The translations under genes were made by a program, and so were the position numbers. Under the pieces are notes generated by a model that was not told the origin of the DNA, did no database searches, and was given only the letters and a program-made list of their open reading frames with translations. DNA of 64,000 bases from Paenibacillus_AQ nitricinens (lineage in GTDB: Bacteria; Bacillota; Bacilli; Paenibacillales; Paenibacillaceae), in contig NZ_CP183948.1 in the NCBI RefSeq assembly GCF_052056485.1, forward strand, positions 3,038,001-3,102,000, in the 5' to 3' direction. Position 1 is the stretch's first letter; every line of letters begins with the position of its first letter. This document shows, one piece after another, positions 16,988 to 24,998 of this stretch.

Positions 16988-17872
16988 TCAACACAAAGTA
17001 TCTATTAAAGTCTTTTCAATATATCGAACTAATTGTTTCGTATCGTTGTCACAGCGCTGATTTTGTTTCTTTATCATGTAGACATCGTTATTGACCTGGA
17101 ACTGATCAATAGGAATGATCTTGAGTTGTTTACTATACAACTCTTTTTTTATGGACATATAAGGGAGAAAGGCGAGACCATGCCCTCTAATGGCAGCAAG
17201 CTTTACCGCCTCAAGAGAGTCTAGATTAAATAGTATATTTAATTTAAGCTCGCCCACTGACACGGTATTCAAAGCTCTTTGCACACAGTGAAGCTGTGAG
17301 GACCAGATTAAAGGATAATTGGGGAGCTCATTCAGTGTGATTTTATCAGGACAAACGGTCGTATGGCTTGCCACCAACATAACTTGATCAGAAAATACCA
17401 TATGTGAGCTTAATTCTGATTTTGGAGAGGGACCGGAAATAAACCCGATATCACCTTCTTCAAGAAGCAAACGTTCTTCTACTAGTGACGATGCCCCTTC
17501 GTTTAGAGTAATATGGCAATTGGGAAAATGTTTTTTTACCTCATATAAGGTACATGGCAGGGCATAATTACAGACTTCTGGAATCGCATAAATAGACAGC
17601 TCATGTTGTGTTGGCTGTAAATGATTGATCTCTGTGACCATATCATCATACAATTTGATGATTTGCCCCGCATATTTCTCTACAATAATTCCTGCTTCGG
17701 TTAGGCTGGCCCCTTTGTTGCTTCGCACAAAAAGCTCAGACCCTAAGGTACTCTCCCAGGATTTCAACTGCTGACTAAGTGCGGATTGGGTGATATGAGA
17801 TTTCTGAGCGGCTTTAGAAATGCTCTTTAACGTTGCAATATCTAAAAAGAATTTAAGCGTTTCCATATTCAT
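16988..17872 (-). CDS. LysR-family transcriptional regulator
   Basis: 294 residues. The N-terminal winged helix-turn-helix is clear: 'LKFFLDIATLKSISKAAQ', 'HITQSALSQQLKSWESTLG', 'ELFVRSNKGASLTEAG'. The remainder is the periplasmic-binding-like effector domain. AGGAGG lies 7 nt before the start at 17872. It is divergent from the first YeeE/YedE gene across a 174-bp region with an inverted repeat, so it is the likely regulator of the sulfur uptake genes, as CysL-type regulators are for sulfur assimilation. Confidence 0.9.
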   Translation of the reverse strand: MNMETLKFFLDIATLKSISKAAQKSHITQSALSQQLKSWESTLGSELFVRSNKGASLTEAGIIVEKYAGQIIKLYDDMVTEINHLQPTQHELSIYAIPEVCNYALPCTLYEVKKHFPNCHITLNEGASSLVEERLLLEEGDIGFISGPSPKSELSSHMVFSDQVMLVASHTTVCPDKITLNELPNYPLIWSSQLHCVQRALNTVSVGELKLNILFNLDSLEAVKLAAIRGHGLAFLPYMSIKKELYSKQLKIIPIDQFQVNNDVYMIKKQNQRCDNDTKQLVRYIEKTLIDTLC

Positions 17873-17942
17873 ACTTATTCCTCCTGTTGTCCGCTGTTAG
17901 TGCACACTATAGCATACTTGATTGCGCTCCATCTGTGCCATT

Positions 17943-18001
17943 AGTAACACTTATACAGCATAAAGAAAGCCGATAACTACAGCTCAAATAAGTGTGTTAC
18001 T
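17943..18001. promoter_or_regulatory. Inverted-repeat operator candidate between lysR and yeeE/yedE
   Basis: AGTAACACTTAT (17943-17954) recurs inverted as ATAAGTGTGTTACT (17988-18001), with a 2-base insertion, in the divergent promoter region. It lies 46 bp before the YeeE/YedE start. This is the position and symmetry expected of a LysR binding region. Confidence 0.45.
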
Positions 18002-18046
18002 ATTTTCACATAGTCAATTACATAAAAACGATGGAGGTGTTAGACT

Positions 18047-18736
18047 ATGGGGCAAACCGTAAGTCCCGAAACGAGATCAACCCGAACCAGAGCTCCAAGA
18101 AAACCTAAAAAGAGTCAGTTGCCCATCGCGTTGCTGGTCACAGCTCTCATTATTGGGTTTGGTTTTTTCCTAGACCATTCCCACGATAAAATGGTTGTCT
18201 ACCTGCTTTTCGGTATTTCGTTTGGCGTTATTTTGCAAAGATCACGTTTCTGCTTTACTGCATCACTAAGAGATCCCTGTATTACAGGCAGCACATCAGT
18301 TACAAGAGCGGTTCTGATTGCTTTTTCCCTTGCAACCATCGGATTTACAGCGATTAAGTACCCAGCGTTTCTGGAAGGTAAGCCGATTCCTGGGATGGAT
18401 AATGTGGGTCAGATCAGCTTGGCTTTGATCATTGGCGCTGTATTATTCGGAATTGGCATGGTTATTGCAGGTGGTTGCGCTTCGGGTACATTGATGCGTG
18501 TAGGTGAAGGGTTCACGATGCAGATGCTGTCGCTTGTATTCTTTGTCATTGGTTCACTTTGGGGATCACATGATATGGGGTGGTGGAGAGCTAACGTTAT
18601 AAAGGATGCACCAACTGTATTTTTGCCTGATGTATTCGGTTGGCTTGGAGCACTGGTTGTTCAGTTCCTGATAATTCTTCTGTTGTACATCGCTGCAGTT
18701 AAATGGCAAGAGAAAAAGATGGGAAGCGCAGATTAG
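18047..18736 (+). CDS. YeeE/YedE-family sulfur transporter, half-size (TsuA-like)
   Basis: 229 residues. A basic cytoplasmic N-terminus (about 35 residues) is followed by about five membrane segments. The family's Cys motifs are present: 'LQRSRFCFTASLRDP' and 'VIAGGCASGTLMRVGEG'; these Cys residues relay thiosulfate through TsuA. Full TsuA has two such halves in one chain; here the second half is probably the separate gene at 19052. It is followed after 65 bp by a TusA-like gene. Likely substrate thiosulfate; selenium species are an alternative. Confidence 0.85.
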   Translation: MGQTVSPETRSTRTRAPRKPKKSQLPIALLVTALIIGFGFFLDHSHDKMVVYLLFGISFGVILQRSRFCFTASLRDPCITGSTSVTRAVLIAFSLATIGFTAIKYPAFLEGKPIPGMDNVGQISLALIIGAVLFGIGMVIAGGCASGTLMRVGEGFTMQMLSLVFFVIGSLWGSHDMGWWRANVIKDAPTVFLPDVFGWLGALVVQFLIILLLYIAAVKWQEKKMGSAD

Positions 18737-18801
18737 TTTAAGTTATTACGTGAATATTTTCACTAATAGTAATTCAAAAAAATATAAAGGTGGTTTTTAA
18801 A

Positions 18802-19029
18802 ATGTCTGAATTTACACTTGATTGCATGGGAGAAGCTTGTCCGGTTCCGTTAATGAGAACAGAAAAGAAGATGACTGAACTAAATGTTGGAGACGTTCTT
18901 GTTGTTGCTATTGATCATAGCTGCGCAATGAAAAACGTACCAGAATGGGCGAGAAAACAGGGACATCATGTGGAAATCGAAGAGGTCGATGATGGCGAGT
19001 GGGAAGTTGTTATTGAGAAGGTAAAATAG
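18802..19029 (+). CDS. TusA/TsuB-like sulfur carrier protein
   Basis: 75 residues. 'LDCMGEACPVPLMRTEKKM' carries the CPxP sulfur-binding motif, and 'VAIDHSCAMKNVPEWARKQG' the second TusA signature with an extra Cys. ATG 18802 is set by AAAGGTGG 8 nt upstream; the GTG at 18790 overlaps that site. It lies between the two transporter halves, so it probably takes sulfur from them in the cytoplasm. It resembles the TusA-like gene at 16770 but is not a close duplicate. Confidence 0.9.
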   Translation: MSEFTLDCMGEACPVPLMRTEKKMTELNVGDVLVVAIDHSCAMKNVPEWARKQGHHVEIEEVDDGEWEVVIEKVK

Positions 19030-19051
19030 GATCGCTGAGTAGGAAAGGACG

Positions 19052-19612
19052 GTGAATGAAACGGTGAATGAATTCTGGTTGAAGATATCGTCTAACCGCT
19101 TTTACAAGCAATTGCTCAAAGAACCGTTTACTTATGTAACTGGAGCTGTACTTCTCGCTGTGTTCGCTACAGCACATCTGGCTGTTTTCTCTAAAGGATG
19201 GGGAGTAACAAGTGCTTTTGCAGACTGGGGAGCTTGGGCGTATCGCCTGGTAGGAGGAAATGTAGATAACTGGGCGTACTTTAGTACTGAGAAAGCTCAA
19301 AAAACATTATCTTCCGGATTTTTGAATGATGGTGGTTCCATTCGAAATGTAGGGATTATATTAGGTGCTTTAGCAGCAACTTTGTTTGCTTCCGAATTCA
19401 AGCTGAAGAAAATTAAGTCCAAAAAGCAGGTTGTAGCAGCGGTTCTTGGTGGTTTGCTTATGGGGTACGGAGCTAGACTGGCTAATGGATGTAATATTGG
19501 TGCATTGTTTACGGCTATAGCTTCATTATCGCTTTCAGGTTGGATTTTTGGAGTGTTCTTGCTGGTAGGTGCATTTATAGGCAGTAAATTATTAGCCAAA
19601 TTCTTTATGTGA
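19052..19612 (+). CDS. YeeE/YedE-family sulfur transporter, second half-size subunit
   Basis: 186 residues with about four to five membrane segments. Key motif: 'ARLANGCNIGALFTAIASLS', which holds the conserved Cys of YeeE/YedE proteins. The N-terminal ~20 residues are cytoplasmic. It starts with GTG 19052 after AGGAAAGG; the close spacing leaves some doubt, and a second in-frame GTG is at 19064. Together with the gene at 18047 it could form a complete channel. A terminator follows. Confidence 0.85.
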   Translation: MNETVNEFWLKISSNRFYKQLLKEPFTYVTGAVLLAVFATAHLAVFSKGWGVTSAFADWGAWAYRLVGGNVDNWAYFSTEKAQKTLSSGFLNDGGSIRNVGIILGALAATLFASEFKLKKIKSKKQVVAAVLGGLLMGYGARLANGCNIGALFTAIASLSLSGWIFGVFLLVGAFIGSKLLAKFFM

Positions 19613-19619
19613 AAAGTGA

Positions 19620-19665
19620 AATAGGCTGAGCTTATAGTGCTGACGAGAGTCAGCCTATTTTATTA
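19620..19665 (+). terminator. Rho-independent terminator
   Basis: Perfect 10-bp stem AATAGGCTGA (19620-19629) / TCAGCCTATT (19650-19659), followed by TTATT. It ends the transporter transcript, though the reductase 70 bp on could receive read-through. Confidence 0.75.
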
Positions 19666-19695
19666 AGGAACAGACTCACAGGAGGGACAAAAGAA

Positions 19696-20916
19696 ATGGA
19701 AAAGAAGACTGAAAAGTATGATGTCGTTATTATCGGTGGCGGGGCTGCTGGATTAACAGCGGGAATCTATTGTGGACGAGCAAAATTAAAGACTCTTCTC
19801 TTGGAAAAATCACTGGTAGGTGGTCTTGCCACTTATACTAATGAAATAGAAAATTATCCTGGTTTTCCTGAAGGTACGACCGGTACAGACCTTATGGGAT
19901 TATTTCATAAACAAGCTAAGAAATTTGGTGTGGATTTTAAAATGACAGATGTAAAATCTGTTTCGGTAGCGGAAGATTTTAAGGTAGTGGAGACCTTTCG
20001 GGTTCGTTATGAGTGCAAGGTCATAATCATTGCTAGTGGTGGCAAGCCAAGAATTACTGGAGCTGCTAATGAAGATAAGTTCTTATATGATAAAGGGATT
20101 TCTTTCTGTGCAACCTGTGACGCTGCGGCAAATACAGGGAAGACAGTTATGGTCGTTGGCAGTGGTGATGCAGCTATTGAGGAAGGGATGTTTCTGACTA
20201 AGTTTGCAGATAAAGTGATCGTTTCTGTCATTCATGATCATGGGAAAATGGATTGTAATGAAATTGCCAAAACGCAGGCACTAGAAAACCCTAAAATGGA
20301 ATTCATGTGGAATACGGTAGTAAGTTCTTTCGAGGGCGAAGAGCGCTTGAGTTCCGTTGTCTTAAAAAATCTAAAATTGAATGATTTGCAAAATATAAAG
20401 GTCGATTCATGTTTCTTATTTATTGGCTATACACCGAACACAGAAATTTTTTCAGGTGTAGTCGAGTTGAATCGAAATGGATATGTACTTGTCAATGAAA
20501 AAATGGAAACGAATCTACCTGGTGTATTCGCAGCAGGGGATGTGTGTGATAAGTTCCTTAAGCAAGTGGCTACAGCTGTCGGTGATGGTGCCATTGCAGG
20601 GTATGGTGCAGAGAAGTACATCTCTGAATGTGAGACTTACGAGCATCAAATTCTAAATCAAGGAAAACCATCCGTTGTCTATTTATGGAATGCAACTGAT
20701 CCTTCTTGTCGGGAGCTATTACCGCGCATTGAAGCGTTTGAACAATCCCATACTGAGACCAGGGTCACAAAGGTTGACGTATATAAATCACCCGGACTTG
20801 CTGCCAAGCTGGGAATAGATTCAGTACCTTCTATAGTTTATCTGGATGATGGAAAGATCCAAAGGGTACTTACAGACAAAATAAGTGATAACATATTGAA
20901 TGCTCTAACGAATTGA
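19696..20916 (+). CDS. Thioredoxin-reductase-like flavoprotein fused to an atypical thioredoxin domain
   Basis: 406 residues. Residues 1-310 follow the low-molecular-weight thioredoxin reductase plan: FAD motif 'VVIIGGGAAGLTAGIYCGRA', redox pair Cys138/Cys141 in 'FCATCDAA', nucleotide motif 'VVGSGDAAIEEGMF' and the FAD-closing 'GVFAAGDVCDKFLKQVATA'. The usual NADPH-phosphate motif HRR-x-x-x-R is absent; the place reads 'VIHDHGKMDC', so NADPH use is doubtful. Residues ~320-406 form a thioredoxin fold with the cis-Pro 'DSVPSIVYL', but the active site is 'DPSC' with a single Cys338. GGAGG precedes the start. The context suggests reduction of a sulfur or selenium carrier. Confidence 0.85.
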   Translation: MEKKTEKYDVVIIGGGAAGLTAGIYCGRAKLKTLLLEKSLVGGLATYTNEIENYPGFPEGTTGTDLMGLFHKQAKKFGVDFKMTDVKSVSVAEDFKVVETFRVRYECKVIIIASGGKPRITGAANEDKFLYDKGISFCATCDAAANTGKTVMVVGSGDAAIEEGMFLTKFADKVIVSVIHDHGKMDCNEIAKTQALENPKMEFMWNTVVSSFEGEERLSSVVLKNLKLNDLQNIKVDSCFLFIGYTPNTEIFSGVVELNRNGYVLVNEKMETNLPGVFAAGDVCDKFLKQVATAVGDGAIAGYGAEKYISECETYEHQILNQGKPSVVYLWNATDPSCRELLPRIEAFEQSHTETRVTKVDVYKSPGLAAKLGIDSVPSIVYLDDGKIQRVLTDKISDNILNALTN

Positions 20917-20922
20917 TGGAAG

Positions 20923-20957
20923 AGCCCTATGCAGAGATATCTGCATAGGGCTTTTAT
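20923..20957 (+). terminator. Rho-independent terminator
   Basis: Stem AGCCCTATGCAGA (20923-20935) / TCTGCATAGGGCT (20940-20952) followed by TTTATT, immediately after the reductase stop. The remaining gap to 21180 holds a promoter/cre candidate and a purine-rich leader; no gene is seen. Confidence 0.9.
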
Positions 20958-21024
20958 TAATTATGCTTTTATTAAATTGGACGAGCTATTTCAAGAAAGT
21001 GTCAAAGTATCAATAATAGTTGTT

Positions 21025-21053
21025 TTGTCATATACCTTTGAAAGCGCTTAGAT
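21025..21053 (+). promoter_or_regulatory. Promoter with overlapping cre-like (CcpA) site before the ABC importer
   Basis: TTGTCA (21025-21030) and, 17 bp on, TTAGAT (21048-21053) can serve as -35 and -10. The pseudo-palindrome TTGAAAGCGCTTAGA (21038-21052) fits the cre consensus with one mismatch and overlaps the -10. This would place the ABC genes under carbon catabolite repression. Confidence 0.45.
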
Positions 21054-21179
21054 ATTAAGATTAATTCATAAGATAGCAAATCAACGGAGGGAGAGTAGAG
21101 GAGAGCCAAGGCTGCAAAAAGAGAGAAAGCCATGAAAGATGCTTTATTTATATGAATCTAGGTTTAGGAGGACTTACAT

Positions 21180-22148
21180 ATGGCGAACGCAAGCGTCGCA
21201 CCAGACAAGAGATCAAGACCGGATCTCGGCAAGCATAAGACCAGCGGGATAAGACGCTTTTTTAAGCAAATAGATCTACAGCTTATGGTATTGCCAGCAC
21301 TCGTATTAGTTTTTATTTTTGCTTATATCCCCATGTACGGTATTCTAATTGCTTTCCAGGATTACAAGTTAGGGAATAGCTTTATTAGCAGTGATTGGGT
21401 TGGATTAAAGCACTTTACTTACTTCTTTAATGCACCTGAATTTGAAGTAGTTATGAAAAATACAATCATCATTAGTTTACTGAAGTTTTGTTTTGGATTT
21501 CCCGCACCAATCATTCTGGCGTTAATGCTGAATGAAGTTCGTAAGATGTTTTTTAAGCGAGTAATTCAGACCGTTACATACTTGCCTCACTTCTTATCTT
21601 GGGTGGTTATCGGCTCGATGGTTACTTCGATGCTATCCGTAGATAATGGCAGTATAAATATGCTGCTTGAGAAATTGAGATTTATTGATGAACCGATTAA
21701 TTTCCTTTCTATGACCGAATATTTCTGGGGAATTTTAGTTACAACCAATGTATGGAAGGAAATTGGATTTGCCTCAATCGTTTACTTAGCTGCCATTGCT
21801 GGTATTGATCCGCACTTATACGAAGCTGCTTCGATGGATGGTGCGAGCCGTTTTAAACAAATATATTTGATAACATTGCCTTCCATTATGCCAGTTGTGA
21901 TCATCTTTATGATTCTGGCTATCGGTAATCTGGTGAATGCAGGATTTGAAGATATTTTGATCCTTGCTTCCAATCCGGCTCTACGAGAGGTATCAGATTC
22001 AGTTGATGTATATGTTGTACGTGTCGGTATAGATAACTTCAGGTACTCCTATGCGACTGCTATCGGATTATTCAAGGCCGTTATCAGTGTGACATTACTT
22101 ACCTTTGCAAATTTCATTGCCAGAAGAGCGGGAAACAGCTTGTGGTAA
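21180..22148 (+). CDS. Sugar ABC transporter permease (LplB family)
   Basis: 322 residues with six membrane segments and the EAA loop 'YEAASMDGASRFKQIYLITL' that contacts the ATPase. The N-terminal 'LQLMVLPALVLVFIFAYIPMYG' region (start 'LMVLPALVLVFIF') and 'IAFQDYKLG' are typical of LplB/YtcP permeases of the CUT1 class. AGGAGGA precedes ATG 21180. It is co-transcribed with the second permease and the binding protein; no ATPase gene is present, as is usual where a shared MsmX-type ATPase serves several importers. Confidence 0.93.
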   Translation: MANASVAPDKRSRPDLGKHKTSGIRRFFKQIDLQLMVLPALVLVFIFAYIPMYGILIAFQDYKLGNSFISSDWVGLKHFTYFFNAPEFEVVMKNTIIISLLKFCFGFPAPIILALMLNEVRKMFFKRVIQTVTYLPHFLSWVVIGSMVTSMLSVDNGSINMLLEKLRFIDEPINFLSMTEYFWGILVTTNVWKEIGFASIVYLAAIAGIDPHLYEAASMDGASRFKQIYLITLPSIMPVVIIFMILAIGNLVNAGFEDILILASNPALREVSDSVDVYVVRVGIDNFRYSYATAIGLFKAVISVTLLTFANFIARRAGNSLW

Positions 22149-22177
22149 TGAATTACTCAATATAGGGGGACTGAATT

Positions 22178-23074
22178 ATGAAACGTACTAACATAGGAGA
22201 CCGATTGTTTATTGGATTCATATATGTATTCTTGACCTTACTGGCTTTCTCCGCGTTTTATCCATTTTGGAATTCACTTGTGATTTCTTTTAATGAGGGG
22301 ATGGATACTTCCAAAGGCGGAATTACTTTCTGGGTCCGTGAGTTCACGCTTGAGAATTATAAGATCGTATTTGAAGATTCTCGTTTAATGGGTGGATTCG
22401 TCATTGCAACATTGCGGACGGTAATTGGTACAGTAACAGCGATATTGGCTACTTCGATATTTGCTTATGGGATGTCGAAGCGCGAACTAATGGGTCGCAA
22501 ATACTACATGATTATGTGTATCATTACAATGTATTTCGGTGGGGGACTCATTCCGTCATACATGCTTATCAGAAGTTTAGGCCTCTTCAACTCATTTTGG
22601 GTGTTTATTATTCCTGCACTTGTCAGCGTATGGAATATGATCATATTCCGGACCTTCTTCCAAGGTCTTCCGCAAGGTTTAGAGGAGTCAGCAAAGATTG
22701 ATGGCTGCGGATACTGGGGAACTTTTCTCCGAATCGTACTTCCCTTGTCAGGGCCTGTCATCGCAACATTATCATTGTTCACAGCAGTCAATCACTGGAA
22801 TGAGTGGTTCGTAGCGAGTATTTACATTACAAAAGAAGAGTTAATGCCGATTCAGACCATCTTGAGACAGATATTGTTCTCTAATATTGCTTCTGAACAG
22901 CTGTCTAATGTAGATGCAAGTTCCATTGCTCATATTAACTCAGCCAAGAAAATAACGTCGAAGTCATTAACGATGGCTACGATCATGGTTGCAACCATTC
23001 CGATTGTATGTGTATACCCATTCCTGCAAAGATTCTTCGTTAAAGGGGTCTTAGTCGGATCATTGAAAGAGTAG
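22178..23074 (+). CDS. Sugar ABC transporter permease (LplC/YtcP family, CarB-type)
   Basis: 298 residues, six membrane segments, with the EAA loop 'LEESAKIDGCGYWGTFLRIV'. The N-terminus 'GDRLFIGFIYVFLTLLAFSA' and the C-terminus 'CVYPFLQRFFVKGVLVGSLK' are standard for the LplC half of the pair. It begins 29 bp after LplB and forms with it the transmembrane channel of an oligosaccharide importer. Confidence 0.93.
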   Translation: MKRTNIGDRLFIGFIYVFLTLLAFSAFYPFWNSLVISFNEGMDTSKGGITFWVREFTLENYKIVFEDSRLMGGFVIATLRTVIGTVTAILATSIFAYGMSKRELMGRKYYMIMCIITMYFGGGLIPSYMLIRSLGLFNSFWVFIIPALVSVWNMIIFRTFFQGLPQGLEESAKIDGCGYWGTFLRIVLPLSGPVIATLSLFTAVNHWNEWFVASIYITKEELMPIQTILRQILFSNIASEQLSNVDASSIAHINSAKKITSKSLTMATIMVATIPIVCVYPFLQRFFVKGVLVGSLKE

Positions 23075-23146
23075 GATGATAGAATGAGATGGGGTTTAGA
23101 GCGTATTGCTTTGAACATAGATTACAAATTGAAAGGGGAAAATACA

Positions 23147-24832
23147 TTGAAGACTAAGAGAAAGATGCTTCTCGGAACGTTGTCTACCTTGCTATTGTCG
23201 ACAGTGGTGGCGGGGTGTAGTGGCAACAATTCAAGTGCTCCAGCTGCAACTGCTGAACCAGCGAAAGAAGGAGGAACAGCGGTTAACACAGCGACTGAAG
23301 CTCCAGCGGCTGATTTGTATGAGTTAGGGAAAGAACCGCTTGAAGTATCATTCTATGGAAACTACGGCTGGTATCAAATGCCGAAATGGGGCAAAGATGC
23401 TGCTTCTAAATGGATTTTAGATAATTTGAAAATCAATGTCACTGGAATTAGTTCTGGTGGTAATAATGCTCAAAAGCTGCAAACGATGATCGTTGGTAAC
23501 GAGCTACCGGATATTGTGTGGACGGAGAAAGGTGCTGACGTAGAGCGTCTTCGTCAAGCAGATATGCTAGTTCCTTTGGATGAATACATTGATAAATATC
23601 CAAACTTTAAAAAGTACTTAACAGCTGGACATTTGGAATTGCTTCGTTCTCCTGATGGGAAAATCTATCAGCTGCCGAATTACTATACAACACAGCCAAA
23701 CGGCAATGCCGGTTATGCGATCAATAAGAAAATATACAAAGAACTTGGTTCTCCAAAGCTAGAGACTACGGATGATTTGTATGCTTACTTAAATGCTGTT
23801 AAAGCGAAGTTCCCAGATGTTATTCCGTTTGAGACTGGCTTAGCTAAAGATGGTAACGGTATTGATCAGTTGTTCTCCTCTTTTAAAGAGAATAACCTTT
23901 CGTATACTAGAATATACGCTGTACCTGATGGCGACAAAATGGCTTCCATTTACAAAGATGAAGGGTTCCGTGAGTCCGTTGTCTTTGGTGCTAAATTAAT
24001 GCGTGAGAAGCTTATGACACAGGATGCGAACACCCAAACAGAAGACCAAATTAGAGAGAAAGCGATGAATGGCAAGTTCGCCGTGATTGCGACATTCGAT
24101 CCGATGAAATTGCTCGCTACTGCTGATGAAGAGATGAAGAAGAAAAATCCGGAAGAGGGTTATATGTTTATTAAACCAATCTACAAACCGGGCTTGGATC
24201 AAAGTAAAATCACTCCGGGAACGTACAATCAGTTAGGCTGGAACGTTGCTACAATCACTAAAAACGCTAAAAATCCAGAAGCTGTATTCGCAATGCTTGA
24301 TTGGATGACAGGTGCAGAAGGTTCTATGGTGCTTAACTGGGGCCCTCCCGGACCAGACGCTTACTGGGATGGATTTGAAGCAGATGGACTTACTCCTAAA
24401 TTCAATAAAGAAAAATATCTGAATGAGCCAGAAGCATTATCTGAAATCAGTGGCAAGGCTGGTGACTTGGTTTGGGTAGGAAACACGGTTTTCTTGGATA
24501 ATACGAAGAAAATGATGTTGCAAACCCTTCCAGCTGACAAGATCGACTTTAGTAACCGCTGGCAGATGGAAGTAACGTGGGCTTCACAAGGCGACTTTAC
24601 AGAGTTCCTAAACTGGGATCCGGCTCCAGACAGTGAAGAAGGCATTATCAGACAAAGCGTAAGAGATATCTGGCTAACTGCTAGAGCGAAATCAATGTAT
24701 GCGAAGACCGATGCAGAAGCATTAGCCATTCTTGACAAAGCTCATGATGATTCCATGAAGGTTGGCTATGAGAAATTCCTTGATTATGTTACAAAAGTAT
24801 GGACAGAAAACAAGAAAGCTTTAGGAAAATAA
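23147..24832 (+). CDS. Extracellular solute-binding lipoprotein of the sugar ABC importer
   Basis: 561 residues, LipO/YtcQ-type. Signal peptide with lipobox 'STVVAGCSGN' (Cys24), then a Ser/Ala/Pro/Thr linker and a large periplasmic-binding fold starting 'LEVSFYGNYGWYQMPKW'. TTG 23147 is chosen because AAAGGGG lies 8 nt upstream and the signal peptide then begins at once with Lys-rich residues; a reading from 23084 adds a non-signal-like 21 residues. It binds a sugar or oligosaccharide outside the membrane; specificity is not readable. Confidence 0.9.
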   Translation: MKTKRKMLLGTLSTLLLSTVVAGCSGNNSSAPAATAEPAKEGGTAVNTATEAPAADLYELGKEPLEVSFYGNYGWYQMPKWGKDAASKWILDNLKINVTGISSGGNNAQKLQTMIVGNELPDIVWTEKGADVERLRQADMLVPLDEYIDKYPNFKKYLTAGHLELLRSPDGKIYQLPNYYTTQPNGNAGYAINKKIYKELGSPKLETTDDLYAYLNAVKAKFPDVIPFETGLAKDGNGIDQLFSSFKENNLSYTRIYAVPDGDKMASIYKDEGFRESVVFGAKLMREKLMTQDANTQTEDQIREKAMNGKFAVIATFDPMKLLATADEEMKKKNPEEGYMFIKPIYKPGLDQSKITPGTYNQLGWNVATITKNAKNPEAVFAMLDWMTGAEGSMVLNWGPPGPDAYWDGFEADGLTPKFNKEKYLNEPEALSEISGKAGDLVWVGNTVFLDNTKKMMLQTLPADKIDFSNRWQMEVTWASQGDFTEFLNWDPAPDSEEGIIRQSVRDIWLTARAKSMYAKTDAEALAILDKAHDDSMKVGYEKFLDYVTKVWTENKKALGK

Positions 24833-24844
24833 TAATTAGTAATG

Positions 24845-24877
24845 CGAAGGTTTGCTAATAGGCAAGCCTTCGTTTTT
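24845..24877 (+). terminator. Rho-independent terminator
   Basis: CGAAGGTTTGC (24845-24855) pairs with GCAAGCCTTCG (24862-24872) with one G-U pair and a TTTTT tail. It separates the importer from its two-component system. Confidence 0.88.
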
Positions 24878-24998
24878 ACGTTGTATTCTGATGACTCATT
24901 GTTTATAGACTGTTAGACAAATTTATGAATGGTATACTGGGAAAGAGTAATGGTAGAATTTACAGGATTGATTAATGCATTTCAAAGGGGACTTGTTG

